Source: Nonomuraea rubra
GTDB taxonomy: Bacteria; Actinomycetota; Actinomycetes; Streptosporangiales; Streptosporangiaceae
Length of the DNA: 64,000 nt
Direction: 5' to 3'
NCBI RefSeq assembly: GCF_014207985.1
Contig: NZ_JACHMI010000001.1
Location: forward strand, 1,161,001 to 1,225,000
Under the pieces are notes generated by a model. The model did not search any database, was not told the origin of the DNA, and saw nothing but the letters and a program-made list of their open reading frames with translations. Position numbers and translations under genes: made by a program. The stretch's first letter is position 1. Every line of letters starts with the position of its first letter. Below are positions 10,174-18,872 of the stretch, one piece after another.

Positions 10174-10207
10174 GTTTATGGTGTACTACTTCGTGTACGG
10201 CATAAAC
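10174..10207. promoter_or_regulatory. 34-bp dyad, probable TetR operator
   Basis: Outer arms GTTTATG (10174-10180) and CATAAAC (10201-10207) and inner arms GTAC (10183-10186) and GTAC (10195-10198) are placed symmetrically around one centre. It lies between the TetR gene and the beta-helix gene, ending 6 nt before the latter's Shine-Dalgarno, a repressor-like position. Confidence 0.75.
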
Positions 10208-10225
10208 ACATCGGAGGTGGCTGAG

Positions 10226-11914
10226 ATGTTCTACGTGTCTCCGGCGGGGGACGACTCCTGGGAGGGCTCCTTCGAGCGCCCGTTCCTGACCCTGGAGCGG
10301 GCCCGGTCCGCGGCCCGCGAGGTCCCCGGCGAGGCCGTGGTACGGCTGATGGGCGGCACCCACGTGCTGACCCGGCCGTTCGAGCTCACGGAGGCCGACT
10401 CCGGGACGGTCTACGAGGCGTACGGCCACGGGACCGCCGGGCAGGAGGAGGCGGTGATCAGCGGCGGCCGGCCGATCACGGAGTGGCGGGTGCGGGACGG
10501 CGTCTGGCGGGCCGAGGTCGGCGACCTGGAGGTCCGCCAGCTCTACGTGGACGGCCGCCGGGCCGCCCGCGCCGCCATCCCCGGCCTGCCGGGCGCGGCG
10601 GAGGCGACGGGGACGGGATACGTCACGGACAGCACGGAGCCGCTGGCGTGGCGGAGCGCCGAGTTCGTCCACCGGGGCGTCTACCCCTGGTCCGAGGCGC
10701 GGCTGGGGATGGCCGCGGCCGAGGCCGACGGGGGCCGGACGGTGATCACCATGGCCCAGCCCGGGTTCGGGTGGGCCATGGAGCTGTACAACTCCGTCTG
10801 GGAGGGCAACACCTCCCGCGGCCCCGGCCTGCCGACGGCGATCGAGAACGACCCGGCGTTCCTGCGCGAGCCGGGCACCTTCGCGCTCGACCGGTCGCGG
10901 CCGGGGGAGCACGTGCTGCTGTACCTGCCGCTGCCGGGTGAGGATCCTGCGCGTACGACGGTGGTCGCGCCGGTCCTGGAGACGCTGGTGCGGGTCGCCG
11001 GGGCGCGGGACGTGGCGTTCAAGGGGCTGGTCTTCGCCGAGGCCACGTGGTCGCGGCCAGGCCGTCCCGAGGGGTTCGTGCACTACCACGGGAGCGGGTA
11101 CTACGAGGGCGGCGGGGTCGAGACGGCCGTGCTGGGAGAGGGCTCGTCCGTGACGTATCCCGCGGATTCCGTCACGATTCCGGCCTGTATCCGGTTCGAG
11201 GAGACGGCAGGGGTGCGGGTCGAGGGCTGCCGGTTCACCCGGCTCGGGGCTTCCGGGCTGGGCGTCTCCGGGGGTGAGGGGCTCACGGTACGCGGTTGCG
11301 ACTTCGACACGCTGTCCGCCGGGGGCATCGTGGTGTCCGGCAGCCGGGGGACCACCCTGGAGGACAACCGGGTGCGGCGCGTCGGGCTGGAGTTCAGCGG
11401 GTCGCCGGGGATCTCCGTCATGGGCACGCACGGTTGCGTCGTCGCGAACAACGAGGTCAGCGAGGTGCCGCACTGCGGCATCGTCGTCGGATCGGCCGAC
11501 GGCACCAGGATCCTGCGCAACCTCACGGTGAACACCATGCAGGTGCTGGCCGACGGGGGCGGCGTGTACCTGGCCGGGCCCCAGGGGGCGGGGGCCGAGG
11601 TGCGGGGGAACGTGATCAAGGACACGCGCACGCCGTACAACTTCGGGCTCTACCTCGACTACGGCGCCAGCGGGGTGATCGTCGAGGAGAACGTCGTCAT
11701 GCGGGCCGACAACACGTCCGTCCTGCACGTGGGGCCGCCGCTGGAGAACGTGGTCTTCCGGGGCAACTTCTGGGACGCCGACCCGCTCGGGCACGACGAC
11801 CCGCCGAGCGGGGTCACGTACGAGGGGAACGTGACCATCAAGGATGAACGCGAGTTGAACGCCGCGACCGAGGACATCCGGTCCCGGGCGGGTCTGCTCC
11901 GGCCCCGCGGCTAG
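10226..11914 (+). CDS. Right-handed parallel beta-helix protein, probable carbohydrate-active enzyme
   Basis: 562 aa from ATG 10226, chosen because GGAGGTGG at 10213-10220 gives ideal spacing; a longer frame from 10178 lies in the operator. The start FYVSPAGDDSWEGSFERPF and the later runs of short G/N/V-rich coils (about residues 300-530, e.g. LTVRGCDF, TTLEDNRV, CVVANNEV) are typical of beta-helix repeat proteins related to glycoside hydrolase and polyuronate-lyase families. A glycoside hydrolase 141-like activity is possible but not proved. No signal peptide is visible, so the substrate would be intracellular. Probably repressed by the divergent TetR protein. It ends overlapping hisN tail-to-tail by 4 nt. 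Confidence 0.75.
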   Translation: MFYVSPAGDDSWEGSFERPFLTLERARSAAREVPGEAVVRLMGGTHVLTRPFELTEADSGTVYEAYGHGTAGQEEAVISGGRPITEWRVRDGVWRAEVGDLEVRQLYVDGRRAARAAIPGLPGAAEATGTGYVTDSTEPLAWRSAEFVHRGVYPWSEARLGMAAAEADGGRTVITMAQPGFGWAMELYNSVWEGNTSRGPGLPTAIENDPAFLREPGTFALDRSRPGEHVLLYLPLPGEDPARTTVVAPVLETLVRVAGARDVAFKGLVFAEATWSRPGRPEGFVHYHGSGYYEGGGVETAVLGEGSSVTYPADSVTIPACIRFEETAGVRVEGCRFTRLGASGLGVSGGEGLTVRGCDFDTLSAGGIVVSGSRGTTLEDNRVRRVGLEFSGSPGISVMGTHGCVVANNEVSEVPHCGIVVGSADGTRILRNLTVNTMQVLADGGGVYLAGPQGAGAEVRGNVIKDTRTPYNFGLYLDYGASGVIVEENVVMRADNTSVLHVGPPLENVVFRGNFWDADPLGHDDPPSGVTYEGNVTIKDERELNAATEDIRSRAGLLRPRG

Positions 11915-12708
11915 CTTCTGATCGTGGTGCCGTTGAGGCGGTCGATCACCTCGTTGTGCAGGACCCCGTTCGTGCAGACCAGGCTGCCGCCCTCCAGGCC
12001 CTTCACGCCGGCGGTGTCGGTCCAGACGCCGCCGGCCTCCTCGACGATCACGGTGAGCGCCGCCATGTCCCACGGGGACAGCTCCGGCTCGGCCGACAGG
12101 TCCACCGAGCCCTCGGCGACCATCATGTGCGACCAGAAGTCGCCGTACGCCCGCGTGCGCCAGCAGGCGCGGCTGAGGTCGAGGAAGTTGTCGAGCTTGC
12201 CGCGCTTCTCCCAGCCGCCGAAGCTGGAGTACGAGAACGAGGCGTCCTCCAGGGCCGACACGGAGGACACCTGCATGCGGGACGCCTTGGTCAGGCTCTT
12301 GCCCGTCCACGCGCCGCCTTCGGTCGCCGCCCACCAGCGCCGGCCGAGGGCGGGGGCCGACACCAGGCCGACGACGACCTTGCCGTACTCCATGAGCGCG
12401 ATCAGCGTGGCCCAGACCGGCACGCCGCGCACGTAGTTCTTGGTGCCGTCGATCGGGTCGATGATCCACGACCGGGCGCCCCAGCCGGTCTTGCCGAACT
12501 CCTCGCCCACCACCGCGTCGCGCGGCCTGGCGCGCCGCAGCGTGCCCCGGATGGCCTCCTCCACGGCGCGGTCGGCGTCGCTGACCGGCGTCAGATCGGG
12601 CTTGGTCTCGACCTTGAGGTCGACCGCCTTGAACCGCCGCATGGTCAGGTCATCGGCGGCGTCCGCCATGACATGCGCGAGGCGAAGATCATCGTTGTAA
12701 CCCTGCAC
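11911..12708 (-). CDS. hisN: Inositol-phosphatase-fold histidinol-phosphatase
   Basis: 265 aa from the GTG at 12708, giving an N-terminus QGYNDDLRLAH like family members; a start at 12744 would add 12 residues. Metal-binding motifs of the IMPase fold are all present: GEEFG, WIIDPIDGTKNY and SPWDMAA. In actinobacteria proteins of this type dephosphorylate histidinol phosphate in histidine synthesis; inositol-1-phosphatase is the main alternative. No other his gene is nearby. Confidence 0.85.
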   Translation of the reverse strand: MQGYNDDLRLAHVMADAADDLTMRRFKAVDLKVETKPDLTPVSDADRAVEEAIRGTLRRARPRDAVVGEEFGKTGWGARSWIIDPIDGTKNYVRGVPVWATLIALMEYGKVVVGLVSAPALGRRWWAATEGGAWTGKSLTKASRMQVSSVSALEDASFSYSSFGGWEKRGKLDNFLDLSRACWRTRAYGDFWSHMMVAEGSVDLSAEPELSPWDMAALTVIVEEAGGVWTDTAGVKGLEGGSLVCTNGVLHNEVIDRLNGTTIRS

Positions 12709-12798
12709 GGTCGCCCACGCTACCGTGTCGGGTATACAGAGCATCAGTCACTAAAGCCCCTTTTCTGGTAACTCGCATTCCAGTTACTCGCCAGTAGC

Positions 12799-13257
12799 AT
12801 GGTCGGTATGTCGGTAGATGTCGGTGGCCTCCTGCTGGATACAGTTCCGTTTGCCCGGACCTTGGGGATCGTCTTTGACGTGGTCGAGGACGGGCGGGCG
12901 GTGTGCCGCGTACCGGACCGTCCGGACCTGCGCAACCACGTGTCGGGGCCGCACGCCGGGGTGCTCTTCACGCTCGCGGAGTCCGCGTCGGGGGCCGCCG
13001 TGCTGTCGTCGCTGGGGGACCAGCTCAGCCGGGCGGTGCCGCTGCCCACCACCGCCACCATCGAGTACCGGAAGGTGGCGCTGGGGGAGGTGCGGGCCGA
13101 GGCCCGGTTGCTGGCCTCGCGGGAGGAGGTCGTGGCGAGGCTGGACGCGGGGGAGCGGCCGGTGTTCGACGTGGCGGTGGAGATCACCAACGCGGACGGC
13201 GTCGTGGTGTCGGCCCTGACCGTCACCTGGACCCTCCGCCCGAACCGCCCGCGCTGA
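12799..13257 (+). CDS. Hotdog-fold thioesterase-like protein (DUF4442/PaaI type)
   Basis: 152 aa; a second ATG at 12808 is equally good. The pattern NHVSGPHAGVLFTLAESASGAAV (residues about 47-69) is the hotdog helix region of PaaI-like acyl-CoA thioesterases, followed by a strand TATIEYRKVALG. It is divergent from hisN with only about 90 nt between starts. Substrate unknown. Confidence 0.78.
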   Translation: MVGMSVDVGGLLLDTVPFARTLGIVFDVVEDGRAVCRVPDRPDLRNHVSGPHAGVLFTLAESASGAAVLSSLGDQLSRAVPLPTTATIEYRKVALGEVRAEARLLASREEVVARLDAGERPVFDVAVEITNADGVVVSALTVTWTLRPNRPR

Positions 13258-13637
13258 CCCGCCCCACGGACCCCGCCCCGCTGACCCGCCTCACGGACCC
13301 CGCCCCGGTGACCCGCGCCGCCCGCCTGACCCGGTGACCCGCGCCGCCGACCTGGCCCGCCGACCTGGCCCGCCGACCTGGCCCGCTGACCTGGCCCGCT
13401 GGTCGTCGCGCTCGCCGTCACCGCTCTGCTGGGGCGGCACCCGGTGAGGTGCCGGCGGGCACGCGGCAGCCGGCCGCGAGGGTGTGCCCGTCATCGGGCT
13501 CGGCGTTCCTGACCACCGCCTGCCACAGTGGAGCTGCGGGCCGCGTTCGCCACGTTGCGGGCCATTAGGGTGGCAGGAGCTGATTTGGTGGTGAACGGGG
13601 CTTAGTGGATGGTGGCGATCATGGTCGATGGTCGGGC
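13258..13637. repeat. Gene-free region with GC-rich tandem repeats
   Basis: 380 nt without a convincing gene. The proximal part (about 13259-13345) is built of irregular copies of GACCCGCC/ACGGACCCCGCC. It is followed by four 13-bp tandem units, CGACCTGGCCCGC, at 13348-13399 (the last begins with T). The distal part (13400-13637) shows no feature I can name apart from holding the promoter of the next gene. Confidence 0.7.
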
Positions 13638-14444
13638 ATGAACGCCTTGATCCGGGCCGCCCTGGTGGGGGCGGTGATCGGGCTCGCGGAGCACGCTCTC
13701 GTCACTCCGGCGTTGGAGCATGGAGAACGGCTCGCGTTCCTGGCCCTGCTGGCCGGGCCCTTCCCCGCGGGCATGCTGCTGTCCTTCTGGGCGAAATTGC
13801 CCCGGTGGTGGCTGCTGTCCGTCATGGGGCCCATCGCGGTCGGCATGTGCATGGTGCTGATCTGGCTCTGGCCGGGTGTCACCACGAACCTGGGCGAGTG
13901 GGGCGGCCGTCTGGTGTTCATGGGCCTCGGCGCGTTCGGCTTCACGCTCGCCGCCGCCCTGGTGATGCCGATGCCCCGCGCGACGCGGCTGATCACCGTC
14001 GCGGTGCTGGCCGTCGGCGGGATCGCCGTCAGGCTGGGTACGGGGGCCGGCATCGTGCTGGTCAGCACCCAGGTGGCGGCTCACCAAGGAGTGCCCGTCG
14101 TCGCGCCGGAGCTGCCGGAGCACCGGCTCACCCACGTCCGCGCCACGGGGCAGGAGCTCGCCCTCACCTACGAGCGGGACGGTGCGACGATCGGCGTCGT
14201 CCTGCGGACCAGAGGTGAGCTGACTCCTCAGCGGGTGTGCCAGGAGGAGCATTCGGTGCGGGCCGAGTGCCAGGAGGTGACGCCGGGCGTGTGGACCAAC
14301 GAGCGGAGTCTGGACATGGAGCTGTACTCCGTGCGTGGTGCTGCCCTGGTCGTGCTCAGGAGCAGCTCGGCGACCCGGGTGGAGCTGCTCGACGTGCTGG
14401 GCACTCTGCGGCCGGCCGGGTGGTGGGAGCTGGCCCGGCAGTGA
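13638..14444 (+). CDS. Membrane protein of unknown function
   Basis: 268 aa from ATG 13638; 11 further residues are possible from 13605. Four to five hydrophobic helices occupy residues 1-150 (for example LAFLALLAGPFPAGMLLSF and LITVAVLAVGGIAV). A soluble, presumably extracytoplasmic domain follows, with two Cys (CQEEHS, ECQEV) that could pair. I do not recognise the family. It stands alone, convergent with rsgA. Confidence 0.7.
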   Translation: MNALIRAALVGAVIGLAEHALVTPALEHGERLAFLALLAGPFPAGMLLSFWAKLPRWWLLSVMGPIAVGMCMVLIWLWPGVTTNLGEWGGRLVFMGLGAFGFTLAAALVMPMPRATRLITVAVLAVGGIAVRLGTGAGIVLVSTQVAAHQGVPVVAPELPEHRLTHVRATGQELALTYERDGATIGVVLRTRGELTPQRVCQEEHSVRAECQEVTPGVWTNERSLDMELYSVRGAALVVLRSSSATRVELLDVLGTLRPAGWWELARQ

Positions 14445-14532
14445 CCCCTCGCACGTTCGCGCAGGGCCGCCGCGTCGACCCTCGCGCGTTCGCGCCGGGC
14501 CGCCGCGTTTCAGCTCCCTCAAGTCCCGTGGG

Positions 14533-15609
14533 TCAGGAGGCGTCGTCCGGGACGGGCTCGCGGCGGGGGGCGGACGGGTCGTCTGGGGTGCCCTCGCGGC
14601 TGGACAGGAGGCGGCGGAGTGACTCCAGGCGGGCGGGGTCGGCGTTGCCGGCCGCGACCCAGGCGTCCAGCGCGCAGCTCTCGTCCAGGTGCGTGCAGCC
14701 CTTCGGGCAGGTGACCGTGCCCTCCACCAGGTCGGGGAAGGCCGCCAGCACCGTCTCCACCGACACGTGCGCCAGCCCGAAGCTGCGTACGCCCGGCGTG
14801 TCGATGATCCAGCCGCCCTCGGGCAGCTCCAGGGCCACCGCCGAGGTGGAGGTGTGGCGGCCGCGGCCGGTGACGGCGTTGACCTGGGAGACGGCCCGGT
14901 TGGCATCGGGCACCAGGACGTTGACCAGCGTCGACTTGCCGACGCCCGAATGGCCCACGAGGACGCTGACGCGGCCTGCCAGGTGATCGCGCAGCTCGTC
15001 CAGGGACCCGCCCTTGTGGACCACGACGTGCGACACGCCCAGCGGCTCGTACAGCGCCACCAGCTCGTCGGGTGGCGCGAGGTCGGACTTGGTGAGGCAG
15101 AGCAGGGTGTCGATCTCGGCGTCGAAGGCCGCCACGAGGATCCGGTCGATCATGCGGGGGCGCGGCGGCGGGTCGGCCAGGGCCGTCACGATGACGAGCT
15201 GGTCGGCGTTGGCCACGACCGGCCGCTCGATGCCGTCGGTGTCTTCCGTGTCGTCCGCCGAACGGCGCAGCATCGAGGTGCGCGGCTCCACGCGTACGAC
15301 CCTGGCCAGCGTGTCCGGACGGCCGGAGACGTCTCCCACCAGGGCCACCCTGTCGCCCACGACGATGCCCTTGCGGCCCAGCTCCCGGGCCTTCATGGCG
15401 ACCACGAGCCGGCGCTGCGGCGGCTTGCGCTTCTGGGCCGAGCCCTTCGGGCGCTCCGGCTCGACCAGCGTCGTGTAGCGGCCCCGGTCGACGGCCACCA
15501 CGAACCCCTCGACGGCGTCCTCGTGCGCAGGACGGATCCGGGTCCTGGGGCGGGAACCCTTGCCCGGCCTGACCCGTACGTCGTCCTCGTCGTACTCCCG
15601 CTTACTCAG
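14533..15609 (-). CDS. rsgA: Ribosome small-subunit-dependent GTPase RsgA
   Basis: 358 aa if the rare CTG at 15609-15607 is the start. RsgA assists late 30S assembly. The circularly permuted GTPase motifs are visible: G4 TKSD, then G1 GHSGVGKST, G2 and G3 DTPGVR, and a C-terminal zinc knuckle with CPKGCTHLDESC. The family N-terminus (acidic DEDD, then a GSRPRTR-type basic stretch) is encoded upstream of the first ATG/GTG of the frame (GTG at 15501), and an in-frame stop lies just beyond. A GGGAG Shine-Dalgarno sits 7-8 nt before the CTG. A start at 15501 would remove the conserved N-terminus. Confidence 0.88.
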   Translation of the reverse strand: MSKREYDEDDVRVRPGKGSRPRTRIRPAHEDAVEGFVVAVDRGRYTTLVEPERPKGSAQKRKPPQRRLVVAMKARELGRKGIVVGDRVALVGDVSGRPDTLARVVRVEPRTSMLRRSADDTEDTDGIERPVVANADQLVIVTALADPPPRPRMIDRILVAAFDAEIDTLLCLTKSDLAPPDELVALYEPLGVSHVVVHKGGSLDELRDHLAGRVSVLVGHSGVGKSTLVNVLVPDANRAVSQVNAVTGRGRHTSTSAVALELPEGGWIIDTPGVRSFGLAHVSVETVLAAFPDLVEGTVTCPKGCTHLDESCALDAWVAAGNADPARLESLRRLLSSREGTPDDPSAPRREPVPDDAS

Positions 15610-15789
15610 CGGTCCGCTCCCATGCGCTCGCTACCCCTCTGTCCTTGTGCTGTGTACGTGCGGTCGTGATGGCCAGGCTGCCTTCGTGCCGGCGTCCGCC
15701 ACCGGCGGAGGCCCTGCCCGCGTCACCGATACCGGATGGGCGGTCATCGGCCGTGCCCTGGCGAGCGCCGGTGCGCGCGGTCGAGGCTC

Positions 15790-15924
15790 GTGAAGGGACG
15801 GCACGTGCGGGCGGTGCTGAACGGGTGCGGGCAGCGCGCGGTCACGTGCCGCCCTTTTCCGAAGTGCCCGGCGTGCCACGGGCGAAACCAGCCGCCAGGA
15901 CAGGACGGTGCCGGCCGGGCCTGA
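15790..15924 (+). CDS. Possible small Cys-rich protein (44 aa)
   Basis: A GTG-started frame with a weak GAGG 4 nt upstream encodes a basic 44-residue peptide. It has four Cys: C13, C20 and a C-x2-C pair (C26, C29) in KCPACHGRN, suggestive of metal binding. Third codon positions are strongly G/C, like real genes here. It ends 10 nt before the convergent aroA stop and otherwise fills a 324-nt gap between rsgA and aroA (15610-15933). No family recognised; it may be chance. Confidence 0.28.
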   Translation: MKGRHVRAVLNGCGQRAVTCRPFPKCPACHGRNQPPGQDGAGRA

Positions 15925-15933
15925 TCGCGGAGG

Positions 15934-17295
15934 TCATCGGGCTTCCAGCATCGCCGTCCACATCTGGACGAACTCCGGCAGGGTCTTGGCGGTCGTCGCG
16001 ATGTTCTCCACCTCGACCTCCGGCACGGCCAGGCCGATCACGGCACCCGCGGTGGCCATGCGGTGGTCGTCGTAGCTGTGGAAGGTGCCGCCGTGCAGCG
16101 GGCGGGGGCGGATGATCAGGCCGTCCTCCGTCTCCTCGGCGTCGCCTCCGAGGCGGTTGATCTCGGTGGCGAGGGCGGCGAGGCGGTCGGTCTCGTGGCC
16201 GCGCAGGTGGGACACGCCCCGGATCCGGCTCGGGGTCGAGGCCAGAGCCGCCAGGGCGGCGATCGTCGGGGTCAGCTCGCCCACGTCGCGCAGGTCGGTG
16301 TCGAGGCCGGTGATCCGGCCGGTGCCCGTGACCACCAGGTCGGTGGTGCCTGGCCCCGTGGAGTCGCCGGAGCTCCCGGAAGCGCCAGGGGCTCCCGAGG
16401 CGGGGGCTGCAGGGGAGGAGGCTGCCGGGGCGCGGGTGACCGTGGCGCCCATGGCGGTGAGCAGGTCGCGGAGGGCGTCGCCTGCCTGGGTGGTGCGCAG
16501 CGGCCAGGCGGGGATCGTGACCGTGCCGCCCGTCACCAGGGCCGCCGCCAGGAACGGCGCCGCGTTCGACAGGTCGGGCTCCACCGTCATGTCCCTGGCC
16601 GCGATCGGGCCGGGCTCCACCCGCCAGACGTCGCGCTCGCCGGCGTCGACCCTGACGCCCACCGCCCTGAGCATCTCCACCGTCATCTCGATGTGCGGCA
16701 GCGAGGGGACCGGCGGGCCCACGTGGCGGATCGTGATGCCCTTCTCGAAGCGTGCCGCCGCCAGCAGCAGGCCCGAGACGAACTGCGACGAGCCCGACGC
16801 GTCGAGCGTGACCTCGCCGCCGGCCAGCGGCCCGCTGATCGTGAACGGCAGCGCGTCGTGGTCGATCCTGGCCCCGAGCGAGCGCAGGGCGTCGAGGATG
16901 GGGCCCATCGGGCGCTTGCGCGCGTGCGGGTCGCCGTCGAAGGAGACGGGGCCGTCGGCCAGGGCGGCCACCGGGGGCACGAACCGCATGACGGTGCCCG
17001 CCAGGCCGACGTCGATGTGGGCGCCGCCGCGGACCGGGCCGGGCGTCACCTGCCAGTCGACGCCCGCCGAGGTCTCCCGCACGGCCACCAGCGTGGTGCC
17101 CAGTGCCCGCAGTGCCGCCACCATCAGGTCGGCGTCGCGGCTGCGCAGCGCCTGGCGCACGACCCCCGGGCCGTCGGCGAGGGCGGCGAGGAGGAGCGCG
17201 CGGTTGGTCACCGACTTGGAGCCGGGCAGCGGGACGGTGGCGGTGATCGGGGTGGTCGCCGTCGGCGCGGGCCAGTGCGGAGCGGGCATGGTCAA
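15934..17295 (-). CDS. aroA: 3-phosphoshikimate 1-carboxyvinyltransferase (EPSP synthase)
   Basis: 453 aa. Catalyses the sixth step of the shikimate pathway, joining PEP and shikimate 3-phosphate. Motifs: [21 protein letters not shown] near the N-terminus, GLAGTVMRF (PEP site), and SYDDHRMA near the C-terminus. An unusual Ala/Ser/Gly/Pro-rich insertion of about 30 residues (roughly 288-318) separates two segments of the C-terminal lobe. The gene order aroA-rsgA is conserved in actinobacteria, although here the two are separated by 324 nt. Confidence 0.96.
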   Translation of the reverse strand: MTMPAPHWPAPTATTPITATVPLPGSKSVTNRALLLAALADGPGVVRQALRSRDADLMVAALRALGTTLVAVRETSAGVDWQVTPGPVRGGAHIDVGLAGTVMRFVPPVAALADGPVSFDGDPHARKRPMGPILDALRSLGARIDHDALPFTISGPLAGGEVTLDASGSSQFVSGLLLAAARFEKGITIRHVGPPVPSLPHIEMTVEMLRAVGVRVDAGERDVWRVEPGPIAARDMTVEPDLSNAAPFLAAALVTGGTVTIPAWPLRTTQAGDALRDLLTAMGATVTRAPAASSPAAPASGAPGASGSSGDSTGPGTTDLVVTGTGRITGLDTDLRDVGELTPTIAALAALASTPSRIRGVSHLRGHETDRLAALATEINRLGGDAEETEDGLIIRPRPLHGGTFHSYDDHRMATAGAVIGLAVPEVEVENIATTAKTLPEFVQMWTAMLEAR

Positions 17296-17330
17296 AGAGT
17301 ACTGGCCGTGGCGGGGCGGGGGTCACAGCC

Positions 17331-17339
17331 TGTGGATAA
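17331..17339 (-). promoter_or_regulatory. Isolated DnaA-box-like sequence
   Basis: TGTGGATAA, the complement of the consensus DnaA box TTATCCACA, lies just upstream of aroA. A weaker relative, TGTGGATGG, follows at 17362-17370. Two boxes do not make an origin; DnaA titration or local regulation, or chance, are all possible. Confidence 0.4.
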
Positions 17340-17422
17340 CGACTGCCGCACTGTTGCGACCTGTGGATGGACACCGGATGAACAGCGTGACCTGGCGTGT
17401 CGGTGGCCGCCGGAACAGCCGC

Positions 17423-17498
17423 GAAAGGCCAGCGCCGCCGTTCCGGCGGCGGAAAGGCCAGCGCCGCCGGAACGGCGGCGGAAAGGCCGGGGCCGCCG
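17423..17498. repeat. Three 29-bp-period repeats with internal palindromes
   Basis: Copies of GAAAGGCCAGCGCCGCCG start at 17423, 17452 and 17481 (the third slightly diverged). The spacers TTCCGGCGGCG and GAACGGCGGCG pair with the CGCCGCC of each unit, so each period can fold into a hairpin. The array lies in the 264-nt gap between aroA and the divergent SRAP gene. Confidence 0.8.
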
Positions 17499-17559
17499 GG
17501 TGGGATGAACCGCACGCGGCAGACATGCGGGCGGAAGCCGGACGTGGCAGTGTGGGGTC

Positions 17560-18306
17560 ATGTGCGGTAGATACGCCTCGGCGCGCAAGAAGCACGAGCT
17601 GCTCGAGGAGTTCCAGGTCGAGCAGGACGCGGAGCCCGACAAGGAGCTCAACGCCGACTACAACGTCGCGCCCACCAAGAACGTCTACGCCGTGCTGAGC
17701 CGCGTGCCCAAGGAGGCCGAGCGGGCGGTCCGGCAGCTCAGGGTCGTGAAGTGGGGCCTGGTGCCGCCGTGGGCCAAGGACCCGTCGATCGGGTCGCGGC
17801 TGATCAACGCCAGGGCCGAGACGCTGGCCGAGAAGCCGTCGTTCCGCCAGGCGTTCGCCAAGCGCAGGTGCCTGCTGCCGGCCGACGGTTACTTCGAGTG
17901 GATGCCCGTGGAGGGCGAAAAGAAGAAGAAGCAGCCGTACTTCATCCATCCCGCGGACGGCGGGGTGCTGGCCATGGCGGGCCTGTACGAGTTCTGGAAG
18001 GACCCGTCGCGTGACGACGACGACCCGCTCAAGTGGCTGGTGACCTGCACCGTCATCACCACGAACGCCGAGGACAAGCTCGGCCGCATCCACGACAGGA
18101 TGCCCATGATGATCGAGCGGGAGCGCTGGGCGGAGTGGCTCGACCCCAAGCTCACCGACACCGAGCAGGCGGGGCGGCTGCTGGTGCCGGCCGAGCCTGG
18201 GCGCCTGACCGCGTACGCGGTGGCGACGGACGTGAACAACGTACGGAACAATGGCCCGGACCTCATCAAACCTCTCCCCGAGGAGGAGGAAACCGCGCTT
18301 TTCTAA
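17560..18306 (+). CDS. SRAP-domain (YedK/HMCES) abasic-site protein
   Basis: 248 aa. Cys2 directly follows the initiator Met (MCGRYA), as required because it becomes the N-terminal nucleophile. The other active-site elements are present: NVAPT, WGLVPPW, NARAET, FEW (YFEWMPV) and HDRMP. The family crosslinks to abasic sites in single-stranded DNA and protects them during replication. It stands alone and is often found near aroA in actinobacteria. Confidence 0.93.
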   Translation: MCGRYASARKKHELLEEFQVEQDAEPDKELNADYNVAPTKNVYAVLSRVPKEAERAVRQLRVVKWGLVPPWAKDPSIGSRLINARAETLAEKPSFRQAFAKRRCLLPADGYFEWMPVEGEKKKKQPYFIHPADGGVLAMAGLYEFWKDPSRDDDDPLKWLVTCTVITTNAEDKLGRIHDRMPMMIERERWAEWLDPKLTDTEQAGRLLVPAEPGRLTAYAVATDVNNVRNNGPDLIKPLPEEEETALF

Positions 18307-18463
18307 AGGTGTAAGAAGCGCGGTAAGTGGGCATCCGGTGAGGAAAGCGATGCATCCGTTTACTCGGTGTCACCGCCAGAAAATGCCCCCTAATTGCACC
18401 GGGCGGGACATCCGGGGAAGTCCTCGCCGCGGGTTGCCCTCATTCACCCGGAGGTGCGGATTC

Positions 18464-18796
18464 GTGGACGTCACGACCGCTCGTGAGCGGCTGGAAGAAA
18501 TGCTCGCGGAACTGGATCGTTCGATCGGGGTCCTCCAGGGGGATCCCGTCGCCGTACGTGAGCACTCCGCGGCGGACGCAGGCTCCGACCTGACCGACGC
18601 CGACCGCGCCCAGGCCATGATGACCGTGGCCACGGCACAACGCCAGGCGATCATGGAGGCGCTCAAGCGCATCGACGAAGGCGTGTACGGGAGGTGCGTC
18701 GACTGCGGCAGCTCCGTTCCGGAGGGCCGGTTGGAGGCCCGCCCGGAGGCCGCGCGCTGCGTGCAGTGCCAGGGCAAGCGCGAACGCCGCCGCTGA
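18464..18796 (+). CDS. DksA/TraR-type zinc finger protein
   Basis: 110 aa from GTG 18464, supported by GGAGGTG at 18450-18456 with 7-nt spacing. An N-terminal coiled-coil region (about 5-75) precedes the C4 zinc finger CVDCGSSVPEGRL...CVQC near the C-terminus. It has the helical hairpin plus zinc finger layout of DksA-like proteins that act in the RNA polymerase secondary channel, but the acidic tip residues cannot be judged by eye. Typical for short actinobacterial homologues. Confidence 0.88.
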   Translation: MDVTTARERLEEMLAELDRSIGVLQGDPVAVREHSAADAGSDLTDADRAQAMMTVATAQRQAIMEALKRIDEGVYGRCVDCGSSVPEGRLEARPEAARCVQCQGKRERRR

Positions 18797-18872
18797 GGAC
18801 GTACGCTCGCCGCCGGACACGAAGAACGGCGGCACGGCAACTCCGGCGGGTCACCCCGACCAGGGGCGCCCA

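Noticed and set aside
10157..12469. 770-codon minus-strand frame opposite the beta-helix gene
   Set aside because: Arg/Pro/His-rich shadow frame; the plus-strand gene has a good ribosome site and a recognisable fold.
17331..17370. Possible replication origin
   Set aside because: Only two DnaA-like boxes, no AT-rich unwinding region and no dnaA/dnaN nearby.
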